From Prochilodus magdalenae (lineage: Eukaryota > Chordata > Actinopteri > Characiformes > Prochilodontidae), in contig JAMWET010003064.1 of assembly GCA_024036415.1 (NCBI GenBank), positions 167,501 to 231,500 of the forward strand: a stretch of DNA of 64,000 nucleotides, in the 5' to 3' direction. Below are positions 11,709 through 23,865 of this stretch, one piece after another. The notes beneath the pieces were generated by a model. The model did not search any database. It was not told the origin of the DNA and saw only the letters and a list, made by a program, of their open reading frames with translations. The stretch's first letter is position 1, and each line of letters begins with the position of its first letter. Both the position numbers and the translations under genes were made by a program.

Positions 11709-13070
11709 CACTTTCTGCAATCAGACACTCCTCAGAGTAACTCCTACAGCAGTCTAAGGGCTCTTACATGTCATTTCTGCACAACTTCTTCCAAATGCAT
11801 GGCATATACTATAAGTCAGTTCGTATCTCTCCTTTCAGTTCCACAGGAAAAATGTGGAGGACCTTGACGTCAGAGCAAAGCATGACGACTAAAATGGCAG
11901 ACCACTCAAACACTACTGCGAGCACAGTGCTTTATGAAGCGGGATTAACAGGTGAGTCATATCTGAATAAGAAACGGATCCTGACACACACAGGCAGCCA
12001 AAAAAATGGAACTCGCTGCAGAAGGTTCCACCGAGCTCTACTAAAAACAGAACGGTTGCGTCAGAGCATCAGACAGCTCTGACAAGGCTCAACCTTTGTG
12101 TTTCCCGGTGTTTGGACACGAACATCAGAACAGAGCAGCGGCGCAGGATTCGGACCGCGCGGGGAGGCTGAGTGACAGATGGAGCGAAAGCTGACCCTGC
12201 GCCCTGCTGACACGGTGCCGATTCATCCGATCTGTATTTTTATTTTTCTCCCTTTTAACAAAAGCGAAAAAAGGTCAGCCTGATCTTGACTCGGTGCCGC
12301 ATTGTATCAAATAACCTTCAGAGAGAAGAAGAGGCCTATTGGGGAGATGGCAAAAACACATTTCTGATAAAGCCAGGCCCAGTGTGAGGACACGTGGCCA
12401 GATACTATCAGCTCCTAACCGACGGCCACATTGATTCAGCCACTTTCTTTCCTGTGTGGAGCTGTGTGGAGCTGTGTGAATGTGTGTGTGTGTGTGTGAG
12501 TGTGTGTTAAAGCGAGACGATTTCCAGGAAACCCCATACTCAGGACCCCAAACTACTAAATTCCCTTTCATCCACCAATCCTCCCATTCAGTCCCATCTC
12601 TCACTATGATCTCTCCAGCAAGAGATGATAGTGTTTTATGATTTTAATGGTGGCCAAGAATGTGTATTAGTATTTTCTGACAATACTCTATTGTGGAAAA
12701 GAAGCTGAAAACTACCTGTGCCCCAAGCTATCTCCTGTTCCACTTCTGCCCAAGTTACGCCTTAGAGTCTTAGAGCTGTTGTTTAAAAAAAAAAAAAAAT
12801 CATTTTTGAAGAATCAGCAATTATTCATTGGTGGTGTACATGGTAATACATTCTCCCACTGGTCTCTCCTATAGATCTAAACAGAACCTTTGATTATACG
12901 GTTAAATTTGCATCGAATGGAAGACAGTATTGAATGAATAGTACTGTAGCATCCCACTGTTGCATCCCACATGTGGAGGCTCATGGAAAGCCCTGGATGT
13001 GTAAATGGTTGTGGCTGCTGCTGGTGCTGTTCTCTGTTGAGTTGTATTCTGTACTGTCAAGGAGAGTTGT
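11709..13070. other. Mostly unique sequence; possible conserved non-coding stretch at 12280-12440
   Basis: The part around CACGTGGCCAGATACTATCA and CCGACGGCCACATTGATTCA is of balanced composition and free of visible repeats. No coding signal was recognised. Confidence 0.35.
12478..12508. repeat. TG microsatellite
   Basis: Short TG run with one GAG interruption, preceded by two GAGCTGTGTG copies. Confidence 0.8.
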
Positions 13071-13200
13071 ATGGTTGGAAGTAACCGGCCTGCTACTTTG
13101 CCCATCCATGGCCATTCAAAAGCATTTCTGCAGTGTTTAGCAAAGAGCATTCACTGAGTGTTATCCTGCCCTCATCTCCTTCTTTACCAAGAAATCAGAT

Positions 13201-13218
13201 TGGTGTCAGAAGTGGGAT
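13201..13218 (+). other. Primer-binding site matching tRNA-Leu
   Basis: TGGTGTCAGAAGTGGGAT is the exact reverse complement of the 18-nt 3' end, CCA included, of the tRNA-Leu type ending ATCCCACTTCTGACA. In LTR retroelements this site, a few bases 3' of the LTR, primes minus-strand synthesis. Confidence 0.7.
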
Positions 13219-13307
13219 CTTGCCCTAGAGACATGAAAGCTCAAGCAAAAGATCAAGCACATCCATGATAAACAGCATCAAAGAAACTATAGCTTGGCTG
13301 GGGGACT

Positions 13308-13345
13308 GTGGAAGAAGAAGAAGAAGAAGAAGAAGAAGAAGATGA
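13308..13345. repeat. AAG microsatellite
   Basis: About 11 GAA units. The purine-only run lies between the PBS and the second LTR-like stretch of the relic at 13077. Confidence 0.9.
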
Positions 13346-14141
13346 AGCACATAGCAAACAGGCAATGAAGACAACAGGGAAAGCGCGGCCTGCTATCTTG
13401 GCTGTTCAGGAGCATTTGGTGGCGGGTTTCCCCACTGCTGCCATGTTTAATAAAAGGGCATTTGCTTAAAGTGCTGAGCCTCCCACGTCTTCCTCTTTGC
13501 CAAGACGGCACAGTGTGTTTTAGGGCTTCAATATACTACACTATATCCAGACTTCCAGTTTGGTTTTCCCTGAACCACTGAACGCCTTGCTGGCATGTGC
13601 AAACTCATTTTGAAAACTCGTCCAGTTTAAGAAACAGTTACAAGCCACATCCGACACATCACATAATCATAGTATGAGTGACCATTCCTTCAGGCCTGTC
13701 ACAGTCATGAATCACTGTGTACTATTAAAGTATTATTGACTATTAAAGCACAGCCCTAAGTGGTCAAACTGGCGGAGTGGCTATTCTTAGACTTGCGTGT
13801 AGCAGCTGGAGACTGACAACATACACAGCTTGAGCTCTGAAGGTGTTATAGGAAATATGGGATCTGTAAAAGACTATGCATGCTTTTTACTGCTGAAAGC
13901 CTTTTTATGTGATGCCCTGTTGAACCTGATTAGTAGTTTGCAGTAGGTTTTACTTTGACGCCGGCAGCAAATTACTAAAGACTAGAAACTCCAGTGACTC
14001 ACGGGTCAATGTGGACTTGCATGAGGCATCTTCATCATTCAATCAACTGTGGAGCTAATTAGTGAATTCTTTGAGCACTAATATACACAAAACCATATGT
14101 AGCAGGATTAATGTTGTGAAAAATGTTTCACTATGTGTATG

Positions 14142-14147
14142 TATATA

Positions 14148-14205
<58 letters not shown>
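14142..14205. repeat. TA microsatellite, left of MITE
   Basis: TA run with one ACAT interruption, directly abutting the MITE at 14204. Confidence 0.9.
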
Positions 14206-14208
<3 letters not shown>

Positions 14209-14446
14209 GCTGTCCAATGAAAAACACTCTCCACTACTGTCCATTTTTACTTTTATGCATCATTTGAACCCATCAGCTGCTGTTTACACTGAGTGAGAAT
14301 CTCATGAAGAATGGACCAACTTTAATGGCCCAAAACTGTTTGGAAAGACGTCTGGTTCCATTGACTTCCATTAAAGGTAAATAAGGTTTTTCGCCTCTCC
14401 TGTAAAGTTGCCATTTTGGAGATACTTGTTTTTCTTTGGACAGCGA

Positions 14447-14451
<5 letters not shown>
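14204..14451 (+). mobile_element. CGTCGCTGTCC MITE inside an AT microsatellite
   Basis: A roughly 248-bp element with TIRs GTCGCTGTCCAATGAAAAAC and GTTTTTCTTTGGACAGCGAC. Long TA runs flank it directly on both sides, so it inserted into, or seeded, a TA microsatellite. The interior holds the shared CCATTGACTTCCATTAAAGG and CTCTCCTGTAAAGTTGCCAT blocks and no coding capacity. Confidence 0.8.

Positions 14452-14490
<39 letters not shown>
14449..14490. repeat. TA microsatellite, right of MITE
   Basis: About 20 TA units following the right MITE terminus. Confidence 0.9.
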
Positions 14491-14493
<3 letters not shown>

Positions 14494-14574
14494 ATATTAA
14501 AATACCATTCTGTCAGTAAGTTATAAATGACATTTGTTTTGAAGCAGTGACTGTGTGGGTGGGGCATTCAGAGG

Positions 14575-14985
14575 GTAAAATACCAGGAAGCATCAGTCTC
14601 GTTCTTTTTTTCTTTACGCGCTGATGTGTGAGGTAGCCTCTTTTCAATCGCTCTTTTCTCTGTATATTATTTAGGTTAATTTCGGCATACATTAACAAAA
14701 TACACGTACACTTGACTCTGGGTGACTCCACTGAAGCTCTGCTAGCTAGACAGTACATAAGTTGATGGCCGCTTATTGTATATTGTCCAAACTGTGTAGC
14801 CTCTAATTTCATGTATACTGTAACTGCACCATATAGAGTTGAAAGCAAATTGGTTTTAATCGGCGGGTAGATCTGCGGGGCGATTGCTGCTGGTCTAATG
14901 CTGTCTGTCTGTGTGAAAACTCTTGTGCGGAATAAACTGATGCAGATTCATTCGAGGTCCTGTCTACTTTCCACACAACGCAGAA
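14575..14985 (+). mobile_element. Possible LTR 3' portion
   Basis: A composite stretch ends in AATAAA (about 14932), then a roughly 45-nt U5-like segment closing CCACACAACGCA, then GAATGGGGCTACGAGGGA. That last piece vaguely resembles a PBS but matches no tRNA end I can name. The 5' limit is unknown. An LTR is a guess from layout only. Confidence 0.25.
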
Positions 14986-14991
14986 TGGGGC

Positions 14992-16324
14992 TACGAGGGA
15001 GCCTGGGTTACACTTACATAGAACAGCAAAGCTCCTGGTTAGAGGGTGAGTTAGCTTTATGGTACACCGAGCTGCATAGGAAGAGAGGGAGACATTTTAA
15101 GTCGAGCAGTCAGCCACTAAACCAAGGGAGCGGATATAAGACCAGTAAAGCTGTATTACTCCAGTGTCTGATTACTCACACAGGCCACGGGGCCAGTCGC
15201 ACTGGTGATTTACTGTGGCACTTGGCCTCCTCTGACCCCGAGGCTGTAAAACATCTCAATACAACATACACACTATCACACCTTGACTGCAATACCCCAG
15301 CAATTTTAATACTCCTGGCTAATCTCTATGGCCAGCATCTGTACCGTACTGTCAATGCATGTCCTGGTGCATAGAAAACAAACTCTGCCCACACCACTAT
15401 AGGGCTGTATGGTGCAACAGTATAGCAGTGTGTGCTGGAAGTAAACGTTTTTAGTCGCAGCAGGTGAAAACCTTTGTGTGCACATTTGTATAGAGTTTGT
15501 ATCTCAATCAATTCACATAATGAAGTATTTTCACATGGTTATGGTTATGGAAAATTACCCAATACTTCTCCAAGCCATCTCTGCAGGTCGAGCAGTGGGA
15601 ACTGATTTGATGCACACCCTTCACACCCAGTAATTCAGACCCACTAATTCCTATTTGTATTAGATGTATCCGTTCCCCTTTATCAGCTGCGCCGTTTGGG
15701 TATGCCATATTCCACTCCTCCAATGCCAGTTTCCTGCTAATTTGGTATTTACAATGCTCTTTTGCTACCAAGGCTGAAACAGGCTTCCTGGAAATGTCAA
15801 AGCCAGCATTACTTCTACATTAAAGGTAGCACATGAATGCGTCTACGAACATTGTCCGTGGCAGGGCGATTTTTTGAGATTTTGTGCCTTTCCTGACTTT
15901 GTACATCTCGGCTGCCTCTTTTTTTTTGATGTGGCTTGTTATATCATCTAGGTGTAAGTGAAGAGTGCAGCAGTGTTGGTTTTCTGAACATCAGTTTTAC
16001 TCTAGTGGAATTGTCATGTTTGGTATCAGTGAACGAACTTAACTCATTGTTTTTGAGTGAGTCTGACACTGGCTTCCTGTCGGCTAGCCGCTTATTCAAA
16101 CTTTTTTCGTCCCACCTTAAATGCAACAGCAGTTATTTCATTTTTTGGATAACATATTGTAACTAGATTAATACATCCCAGGACTACCCTGGGAAACTGC
16201 CATAACTTAGGAAAACTAATGCCATCTTTGAATGAATAAATTTGTCATGTAAACTGTGAAAAAAGTGGCATGTAAAATGAATAAATTACTTTTATTTTAA
16301 AGTAAAGATTCACTTATACATATC
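14992..16324. other. No gene seen
   Basis: A 158-codon forward frame at 14898-15374 overlaps this stretch but shows no recognisable domain or splice sites. The rest is AT-rich spacer. Confidence 0.5.
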
Positions 16325-17540
16325 GGTAGCACTTCCTATGAATCCCATGAATATTTACCATGAATTATTCATAATGCATTTATAGTGTGTTATAGGGCAT
16401 ACATGATACCTTAGAACACTAGACACAAGTGTGTGTATAGTTACTTAAAAATGGCAATAATTACATGCATAATAAAATGAGAGAACACACATATAATGAC
16501 TTTAAATACGCGTTATGGCTTTAAACAAGTCCTAGAAAAGCAGAGCCAGATATAAATTTGGCAGAACAACATATCACAATGTACAGGGGTTGGACAATGA
16601 AATTGAAACACCTGGTTTTAGACCACAATCATTTATTAGTATGGTGTAGGGCCTCCTTTTGCGACCAATACAGCGTCAGTTCGTCTTGGGAATGACATAT
16701 ACTGCGTCCTGCACAGTGGTCAGAGGGAGTTTAAGCCATTCTTCTTGCAGGATAGTGGCCAGGTCACTACGTGATGCTGGTGGAGGTTCGTCCTTCTTGG
16801 TGGTATGCTGACATTACCCTGGATACCATGGCTCTTGATACATCACAAAGACTTGCTGTCTTGGTCACAGATGCGCCAGCAAGACGTGCACCAACAGTTT
16901 GTCCTCTTTTGAACTCTGGTATGTCACCCATAATGTTGTGTGCATTGCAGTATTTTGAGCAGACCTGTGCTCTTACCTGCTAACTGAACCTTCACACTCT
17001 GCTCTTACTGGTGCAATGTGCAATTAATGAAGATTGGCCACCAGGCTGGTACAATTTAGCCATGAGACCTCCCACACTAAAATGACAGGTGTTTCAGTTT
17101 CATTGTCCAACCTCTGTATGTCCCATATTACCCGTTAGTCAATCTCACTTTACTTACAGCATGTAAAGACCACTTATAATGCTCTATGAAGTGTAATGTA
17201 CTGAAACAGAACATTTATTAATCATTTAAATTGTGTTAATAGCTCACTTAACCAAATAGCCTCTATAATAATCTCTATGACGTGTTACATCATATGGTGA
17301 ATTGCCGCATTAGTATCTACAGTGTTTTCATGGGCATGTGTTATAAAATTAGAAAATTAGTAAATTAGAAAAAACCTGTCATTATAAAGTTGCATACTCT
17401 TGCATTGTTTAGAATGATGCATTCCACTATAATTACTCAAATCATATTAAACAAGCTAATGCCAATTATCATAAAGTGTGTATAGTATATAATGCCCCAT
17501 AAATGCATTCATATTAGATTATGAATACAGGAAGAGTTAC
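16325..17540 (+). mobile_element. AT-rich MITE-like element interrupted by a Tc1 derivative
   Basis: The left end GGTAGCACTTCCTATGAATC and the right end GATTATGAATACAGGAAGAG then TTAC are inverted with mismatches. Inside lie CATAATGCATTTATAGTGTG motifs typical of fish MITEs beginning GGTAACACTT. The Tc1 derivative occupies 16582-17118 and separates two halves that read as one element. Confidence 0.55.
16582..17118 (-). mobile_element. Internally deleted Tc1-like transposon, copy 2
   Basis: The TIRs and TA edges are the same as at 4905. On the minus strand the transposase start [19 protein letters not shown] is intact, but one extra base near the deletion junction gives an early stop after about 56 codons (frame ending TSTSIT). 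The junction between the DNA-binding region and the EEWLKLPL tail matches copy 1. It is inserted inside the element at 16325-17540. Confidence 0.9.
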
Positions 17541-18321
17541 TAATGTATTATATGCTGATTGACGCAACAAGCTTATCGACTCTAGGGAAAGACTCTATGT
17601 TGACTCTAAAATGTCTCTCCCATGTTCCCCCTGTCTCTGACGACGTTATCAGAGCGAGCATACAACGCACAGCCCTAAAGGTGGCAAACCGCATACGTGC
17701 AGCGACCCCCACCCCCTCCCACTGCTTCCCTCTTCAGACTGCCTACACACAGGCAGGCAGGCAGGCACTGAGTAGAGTGTTTTCCTGTCCATCTGAATGT
17801 GCTCTGCCACTGTGGAGTCCCCGGCACTCTCAGCAGCTGCTTGTCTCCAGTGCTGGTTTGAATTCTGTCTGACACTGCGGATCCTCCACCGCAGCCTGTG
17901 AGGAGTGATTAACTCCGGGTGTGAGGAGATAATGATAAAAAAGGAGGAAAAGTAAAGAAAAGAAAAGGGCAGATGGAGTTAAGGAGATGACACATTACTA
18001 CCTTCTTTCTGATCCTGAAACCTGTTACCTTTATATAGAGAGGCCTATTTTAATCAAGCACTGCACTTACAGAGCCCATCCGCCGGAAATACAGAATATG
18101 CCTCACCTTCTGCAAACAGAAAGAGTTTCGAAACATTCCGATCACTCCTGGTCTATATCTGAAAAAATGGAACTGCATTTTGAATGGTCCTGTTTCTGTG
18201 ATGTCACAAAAACCAACACATCTAACATATTCCTGTCTACCTAGTGCAGCAGTTTAGTCCCACCCATTCATGTTTAAATGGCGTACAACACAAAAGAACC
18301 AATCAGAACAGCTCATTTACA
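17541..18321. other. No gene seen
   Basis: Spacer with a C-rich patch (about 17700-17790) including a short CAGG run. No element was recognised. Confidence 0.5.
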
Positions 18322-19089
18322 TACACTCATCATCGAAAGAATAGCTCCACCCAGAAGGAAATAACCACAGGAATGAAACTTGGTGGGTAGGTTTTGACAT
18401 TGTGAGACATGCAAATGATTCAGGTTCACATTTGGACGTGCATGTGACGTAAGCAAGGACAGGCCTTATTGCTGCACCTGAACGACCCAACAGCCACGCC
18501 TGCAGACATTCAGTGAGCGGTGATGCCCTCCATGAGTCACCCTGTTGGTTTCAGCACCATAGCCAGACGGCTGAACAACACAGGACCACATGCAAGCTTA
18601 ACACCAAGTCAACGTCACCCAAGACTGAAATGGTGTCGTGCCAGACTGTCATGGAGTGACTCCGAATAGCAGTGGGTCATCTTCAGTGACGAGTCCCGCT
18701 TTTGTCCTGGTGGAGACGACCAATGAATCCATGTGTGGAGAAACCGTGGTCAGTACCGAGATGAACAGTCATGCATCATATGTCCAGGAGGCCTGGTGTC
18801 CCTCCACCCCTACCGCAAAATCTGCAAGAACTGTGTGAGAGTATTCGAGCTGCATGGGATGGATTATCACAGGACACCATTAGGAACCTCTACAACTCCA
18901 TGCCGAGACATCTGGCATGTTGCATTAGCAAAAATGGCGACTGGACGTCACAATGAGAGACATAATTCTGTAGGTGTAGCGTAATGAATATGGCCCATAT
19001 CCGTCTAAATCTATCATCACTTATTGCTCCTGGTAACCTTTATCTTCCTTCCCAATAGGACCGAAATCCGACTCTTCCTTCTGGGTGTA
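18322..19089 (+). mobile_element. Tc1-like family B, well-preserved copy
   Basis: The left TIR is TACACTCATCATCGAAAGAA with the inner CCACCCAGAAGG. The right end is cut short, jumping from CTTCCTTCTGGGTG to TATAAC and losing about 27 bp. The interior runs from the N-terminal region through GACGAGTCCCGCTTTTGTCC (SDESRF). A junction (CCCCTACCGCAAAATCTGC) then skips the rest of the DDE domain to the C-terminal LQELCESIRAAWDGLSQDTI. It is non-autonomous. Confidence 0.85.
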
Positions 19090-19687
19090 TAACAGTTCTA
19101 AAGGCACAGTAATAAAAACAGTCTCTTTGATTCTAAGGGATAACGACAGGTTAAGTAATGGTGATGTAAAAATGAATTATGGCTGCTTTTGGTACATAAA
19201 CCTACAGCTGAGGATCACGTAAGATAAATGTAGGCTGTATTAATGGCTTTTCGTTCCTTAAACTAGAATTTATTCATGTCATATTCCATATGATCTAGCG
19301 CAGCACTACAAACCCCTTCGTCTCATTGGTTTGACAGAATCCAAGATTTTGCTTCCCCTGCATGTTTTCTCTTTACAATATCCGGCATTCATTATGCAAA
19401 TATGTCATAAGACCACAGGGATTCCCCCCGCCCCACAGTAATAAAGATATCCTGACTGCTAGCATAGCTACTGAAGAAGAAGCTAATAAATACAGATGTG
19501 ACATGCAGCGTCCCAGTAGTAACATTAGCTGTCTGCCTTCCTCCTATTAGCCAGCCTTCAGAAAAATAAATAAAGGAATAAGCTCGATAAGCTGCGTCAA
19601 ACCAGCTGTAGCTACCTTCAAGATACATCATCAGAAAGGAGGTTTCCTAGCCTTTAACTCTTTATGCTATCTAGCTTTTGCTCATCA

Positions 19688-20576
19688 TACACTCATCATT
19701 AAAAACTGCACCCAGACGGAAGAGTGGGATTGCAGTGCTGTTGGGAAGGAAGATAAAGGTGACCAGGAGCAATAACTGATTATACATTTAAACTGATATG
19801 GGGAATATTTATTGAGCTACACATACAGAAGTAGTGTCTCTTAGTATGGCGTGGGGCCGGCTTGTATGCTAACGCAACATGGCGGACATCTCGGCATGGA
19901 GTTGTAGAGGTTCCTAATGGTGTCCTGTGATAATTCATCCCATGCAGCTTCAATATCCTCACACAGTTCCTTCGGATTTTGTAATAGGGTAAAGGTGGAG
20001 TGACAACTGGCTTTCTGGACATGTGACAACAAGCTGTTCATCTTGGTGCTGACCATGGTGCCCCCACACAAGAACTCGTTGCTCGTCTCCACCAAGACAA
20101 AATGGGCTACACTTCTATAGCGCCTTTTACAAACCCAAGGACGCATATAGATGAAGGTAGGGAGTTCCAAAAAAAAGCAGGACTCGTCACTGAAGATGAC
20201 CCGCTATTATTCTGAGTCACTCCATGACAGTCTGGCACAACACCGTTCCAGTCTTTGGTGATATTGACGTGGTGTTAGGGGCAGTTGTTGTAATGGTCTG
20301 CATGCATGTAGCCCTACAATGTGCAGGCATCTGCTAATGGTGCTGGCACTAACAGGATGACTCATGGAGGGCATCACTGCTTGTTGAATATCCACGCTCA
20401 TGGCTGCTGGGTCATTCAGGTAGAGCATTAAGGCCTGTCTTTACTTACATCACACACACGGCTGAGCATGAAACTTGAATCATCTGCATGTCTTACAATG
20501 CCAAACATCCCTACCAAGTTGAATTCCTGTTGGTTGATTCCTTCTGGGTGCAGCTGTTCTTTTGATGATGGGTGTA
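19688..20576 (-). mobile_element. Tc1-like family B, near-complete termini
   Basis: Both TIRs survive (TACACTCATCATTAAAAACT and CTTTTGATGATGGGTGTATA) with TA at each edge. On the minus strand it encodes SASTISRCLHIVGLHACRPL, ARLSWSDSE, then the C-terminal EAAWDELSQDTIRNLYNSMP; stops and frameshifts separate them. An extra 65-75 bp not seen in sister copies lies near 20108-20172. The catalytic middle is missing. Confidence 0.85.
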
Positions 20577-22305
20577 TATGTTTTTTAAGGGTTTGAGGGT
20601 CAAACAAAGCACTTGCTGTAGACAAGGGAAAAGGAGCAGGGTGGGCCTTTAGAGCATTCTGGGTAAGATGCTTTAGAAGAGATAAGCAGTCATGAAAGGA
20701 AACCTACAGAAAAATGAGAAAGTAAATACTACAGCGATTGTTTAACACATGACACAGTAGAGGGGAATCATTTCTGGCATTTGTTGTTTAGTTATGATGC
20801 AAGTCATACGCTCCCTTCTCCGGAGTATCCCACTTGGAGATCTGTCTTAGCCACATCTCAGCAAAAGGAACGTCTGACTGTATTTACAGTACTACAGATG
20901 CATCGGAGCTCAATCCGGCGTCCTATGATCGTATGGGCCAGCAGACACGACTGCTGGGGTACGGATCAGTACCATTTCCGGTACAGAGTCATAACATCAC
21001 ACTGGTTTAGCAAGCTTCTCTCCGTTTACAGCGCTGAGAACATTTCTCTTGGTGAAGAAACAAACTGCGAAGATTCTTTTATAACAGGCCACAGGATATA
21101 GTGAACAGATCAAGTGTGAGTCAAGGCACATTACAACAAGCATGATCCACCCCCCACATGTAGCAATAAATATTTGAAAGGCTTCCTCTGTGAACATGTG
21201 CTGGAGTCCTGGAGCATGCAGGCGAAGCATAGTGACCATGGCTCATCTCACATAAGGCTTTTAGAGGCAAATTCTTAGAACCCCAGTGCCTTACGTGAAA
21301 ACCACCACCATACTTAGCAAGGCTGAGCAAGTCAATATCAGATCAGATCTGAAATCATACTAATTAAAACTGTCATGTGTTCACTATGTGTTCACATACA
21401 CACTGAGAGTGTGGATACATGCGGACACATTACGGGCTAGATTCATAATTCGCTGCACTACTACACTGTCACCAAAGTGTGTGCTAGGTTATGTCACTGT
21501 GGTGGTTAGCGGTTAGCGGTGTTGTGTATTGCAGTACTTTCACTAGTGGGCAAGAGCCAATCAGATTCAACATGTAAATGACATTATATTAAGGAACCAC
21601 ACCAAATAAGAGCTGCCAAATTAAGTTTTGCCAAATTATAATTATTATAATTGTTTGATAATGATTATTTATACTTTTAATTAAAAAAATTACTATCATG
21701 AAGTATGTATAAAAATGTCTGTTGTATATATCTTAAAATGTGAGTTGTTAATTTTAGTTTTAATTTCTTAATATTAATAACCTTAGTAATAATAACAATA
21801 ACAAGAGAAATCCCTTTTTTAGTTCATTATTCAACACAGTAAAAAGTTTTACTAGTATAAAGTAAAGAAAAAAGCCAAAGCTTTAATTGAAAACTACTAT
21901 AAAAGGCACTGCTCATGCATCAAGCACTGTGTTTATTGTGCATTCAGTTCCTCAGCTCCTGTCTCCTGCACTGCAAGCAGTTCTGACTCGTCAAGCTTTC
22001 CTAGAACAAAACATTTCACATGAAATCAACCTGAATGTCATTGTTTATGTCTTATTGATCTAATTATGCAGATGTTTTGAAGAAGGCGTGGAAGTCCTCT
22101 TCAAGGCCAGAGATAATACTGCTTATATGTCTGCAGTTTATACCAGCTCTCTATTTGTCATGCATGTCATGCGCTACTGCAGGATATTAACATTTCGTGA
22201 AGAGGTATTTAACTGATACTTATTGATTTTCCCGTTTCTCAAAAGTGCATCACATAGCTTAAAACAGAGAAGTCGACTTGAATTTTGTCCAACATGTCAA
22301 TTTTA
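20577..22305. other. No gene seen
   Basis: AT-rich spacer between two Tc1 family B copies, including a directly repeated GTTAGCGGTTAGCGG at about 21507. No exon-like sequence. Confidence 0.5.
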
Positions 22306-22910
22306 TAGACTTATCATTAAAGGAATAGCTGCACCCAGAAGGAAGTGTCGCATTGCAATGCACTTTAGAAGGAAGATAAAGGTTACAGGAACAATACGTG
22401 ATGATAAATTTAGACTGATATGACTAATATTTATTGAGCTACACATACAGAAGTAGTGTCGGGCTACAGTGTTGGCCAGATGTCTCGGCACAGAGGTTTC
22501 CTAATGGTGCCTGAATATTCTCAAACAGTTCCTGAAGATGTTGCACTAGGGACAAACTGTTCATCTTGGCGGGACTCGTCACTTTACATGACCCGCTGCT
22601 ATTCTAAGTCACTCCATGACAGTCTGGATTGACACCATTGCAGTCTTTGGCAAATGTTAATGGAATTGCAACGGTCTGTGTGCATGTAGTCCTGCGTCAT
22701 GCAGCCGTTTGCCAATGGGTTAGGGCTAGCACTTACAGGATGACTGATGGAGGGCATCACTGCTCGCTAACTGTCTGCAAAGGTGGATGTTGGGTCAGTC
22801 AGAAACTTGAATCCTTCACATGTCTCACAGTGTCAAACCTACCCACCAAGTTTCATTCCTGTCGGCTGATTCTGTCTTGGTGCAGCTGTTCTTTTATTGA
22901 TGAGTGCATA
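22306..22910 (-). mobile_element. Tc1-like family B, shortened copy
   Basis: Termini TAGACTTATCATTAAAGGAA and TTTATTGATGAGTGCATA flank reverse-oriented family blocks (CACTCCATGACAGTCTGGA, GGATGACTGATGGAGGGCAT, CCTACCCACCAAGTTTCATT). It is shorter than the 19688 copy because of several internal deletions and has no open frame. Confidence 0.8.
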
Positions 22911-23865
22911 CAGCAGCACATACTTTTGTCAATTTCATATTTTGTGGAAGTGATTTTATGGTGATTGATACAGTCTGCAAGATGCTAAATTAGGTGTTCA
23001 TTGAAGTTAGTTACATTAGCCTTGCCTTTTGGCAAGGTGGGGCATCAATCAATCATTTTAAAGAAGCATCATGTGTTGTCCCAGAAAACTTGCCAACACA
23101 TCTAGTCTTTTATTTGCAGTACTTAACTAGAAGGTCACTTCCTGTTATACAACCCCTTTTCCTCTCCCTGGGGAGAAAAGAAAGGATTGTCACAGAAGGG
23201 GTACATCCTCCCATGATGCAATAGCAGGCACTCTCTAATCCTCCCTGGCTAGAAGTTGCCCTTTGGCAGTTGTCTAGCCAAATGCTAATCATGTGATATA
23301 GATCACCAAACTGATCTAGCCATTTTCCAATCCTATTGATGGCCTCCGGCGTAACACCCCTGGGGCCTGCGGGTCAATGGATACGTATGAAAAAGCCTCA
23401 CTTCAGACACAGCATCCAATTAGAGCAGATTAACCCACCCTGATCTAGCCATGAAGTTAATTATGAACTACCAGGCATCACTTGATTCCCTGCTGGAGTA
23501 TGTTCATCACGCTGGCCCCCCATGTCCAACTCAGTGGGGGCATTCAATAGGCACGGCATCCCGTGGCGGGGAAAAGGAGTTTGTCTGCAGGCTAAAGGTC
23601 AGTCTCCGGGGAGTGATCTTTTCACAAACACCTCTGCTCTCGTCCGGCACCGTTACCAATGTGCATTTGACATCGGAATGATGCCAGAGAAACCATTTAT
23701 GAGCCATCTGTACTAAACTGAAGACCACCCCTCCCCCCAACAAGTAAGGGTAGTGAAAGAAGTGGTATGTAGTAAATAAACAAGGAATTGAGACAGTTGC
23801 TAGGGTGTATTAAAGTAGAAATGATTCTGGGATCCTAATTCTATGAATCTGATGAGGTCCCATAG
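22911..23865. other. No gene seen; one small hairpin
   Basis: CCTTGCCTTTTGGCAAGG at about 23021 can form a short perfect stem. The remainder is unremarkable. Confidence 0.4.

Larger units (their letters stand above)
13077..13510 (+). mobile_element. Decayed short LTR retrotransposon with a tRNA-Leu PBS
   Basis: A likely LTR 3' end at 13197 (AAATCA) is followed by GAT and then an 18-nt primer-binding site. A second LTR-like stretch at about 13378-13510 shares the order GGCCTGCTA, GCATTT, CCTC, CTTTxCCAAGA with 13077-13197 and carries AATAAA at about 13451. The interior between them is under 200 bp and includes an AAG run. Either the internal region was deleted, or this is a miniature non-coding retroelement. 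The 5' edge is not defined. Confidence 0.45.

Noticed and set aside
14898..15374. A 158-codon open frame
   Set aside because: No recognisable motif, composition bias or splice sites; similar lengths arise by chance in 64 kb.
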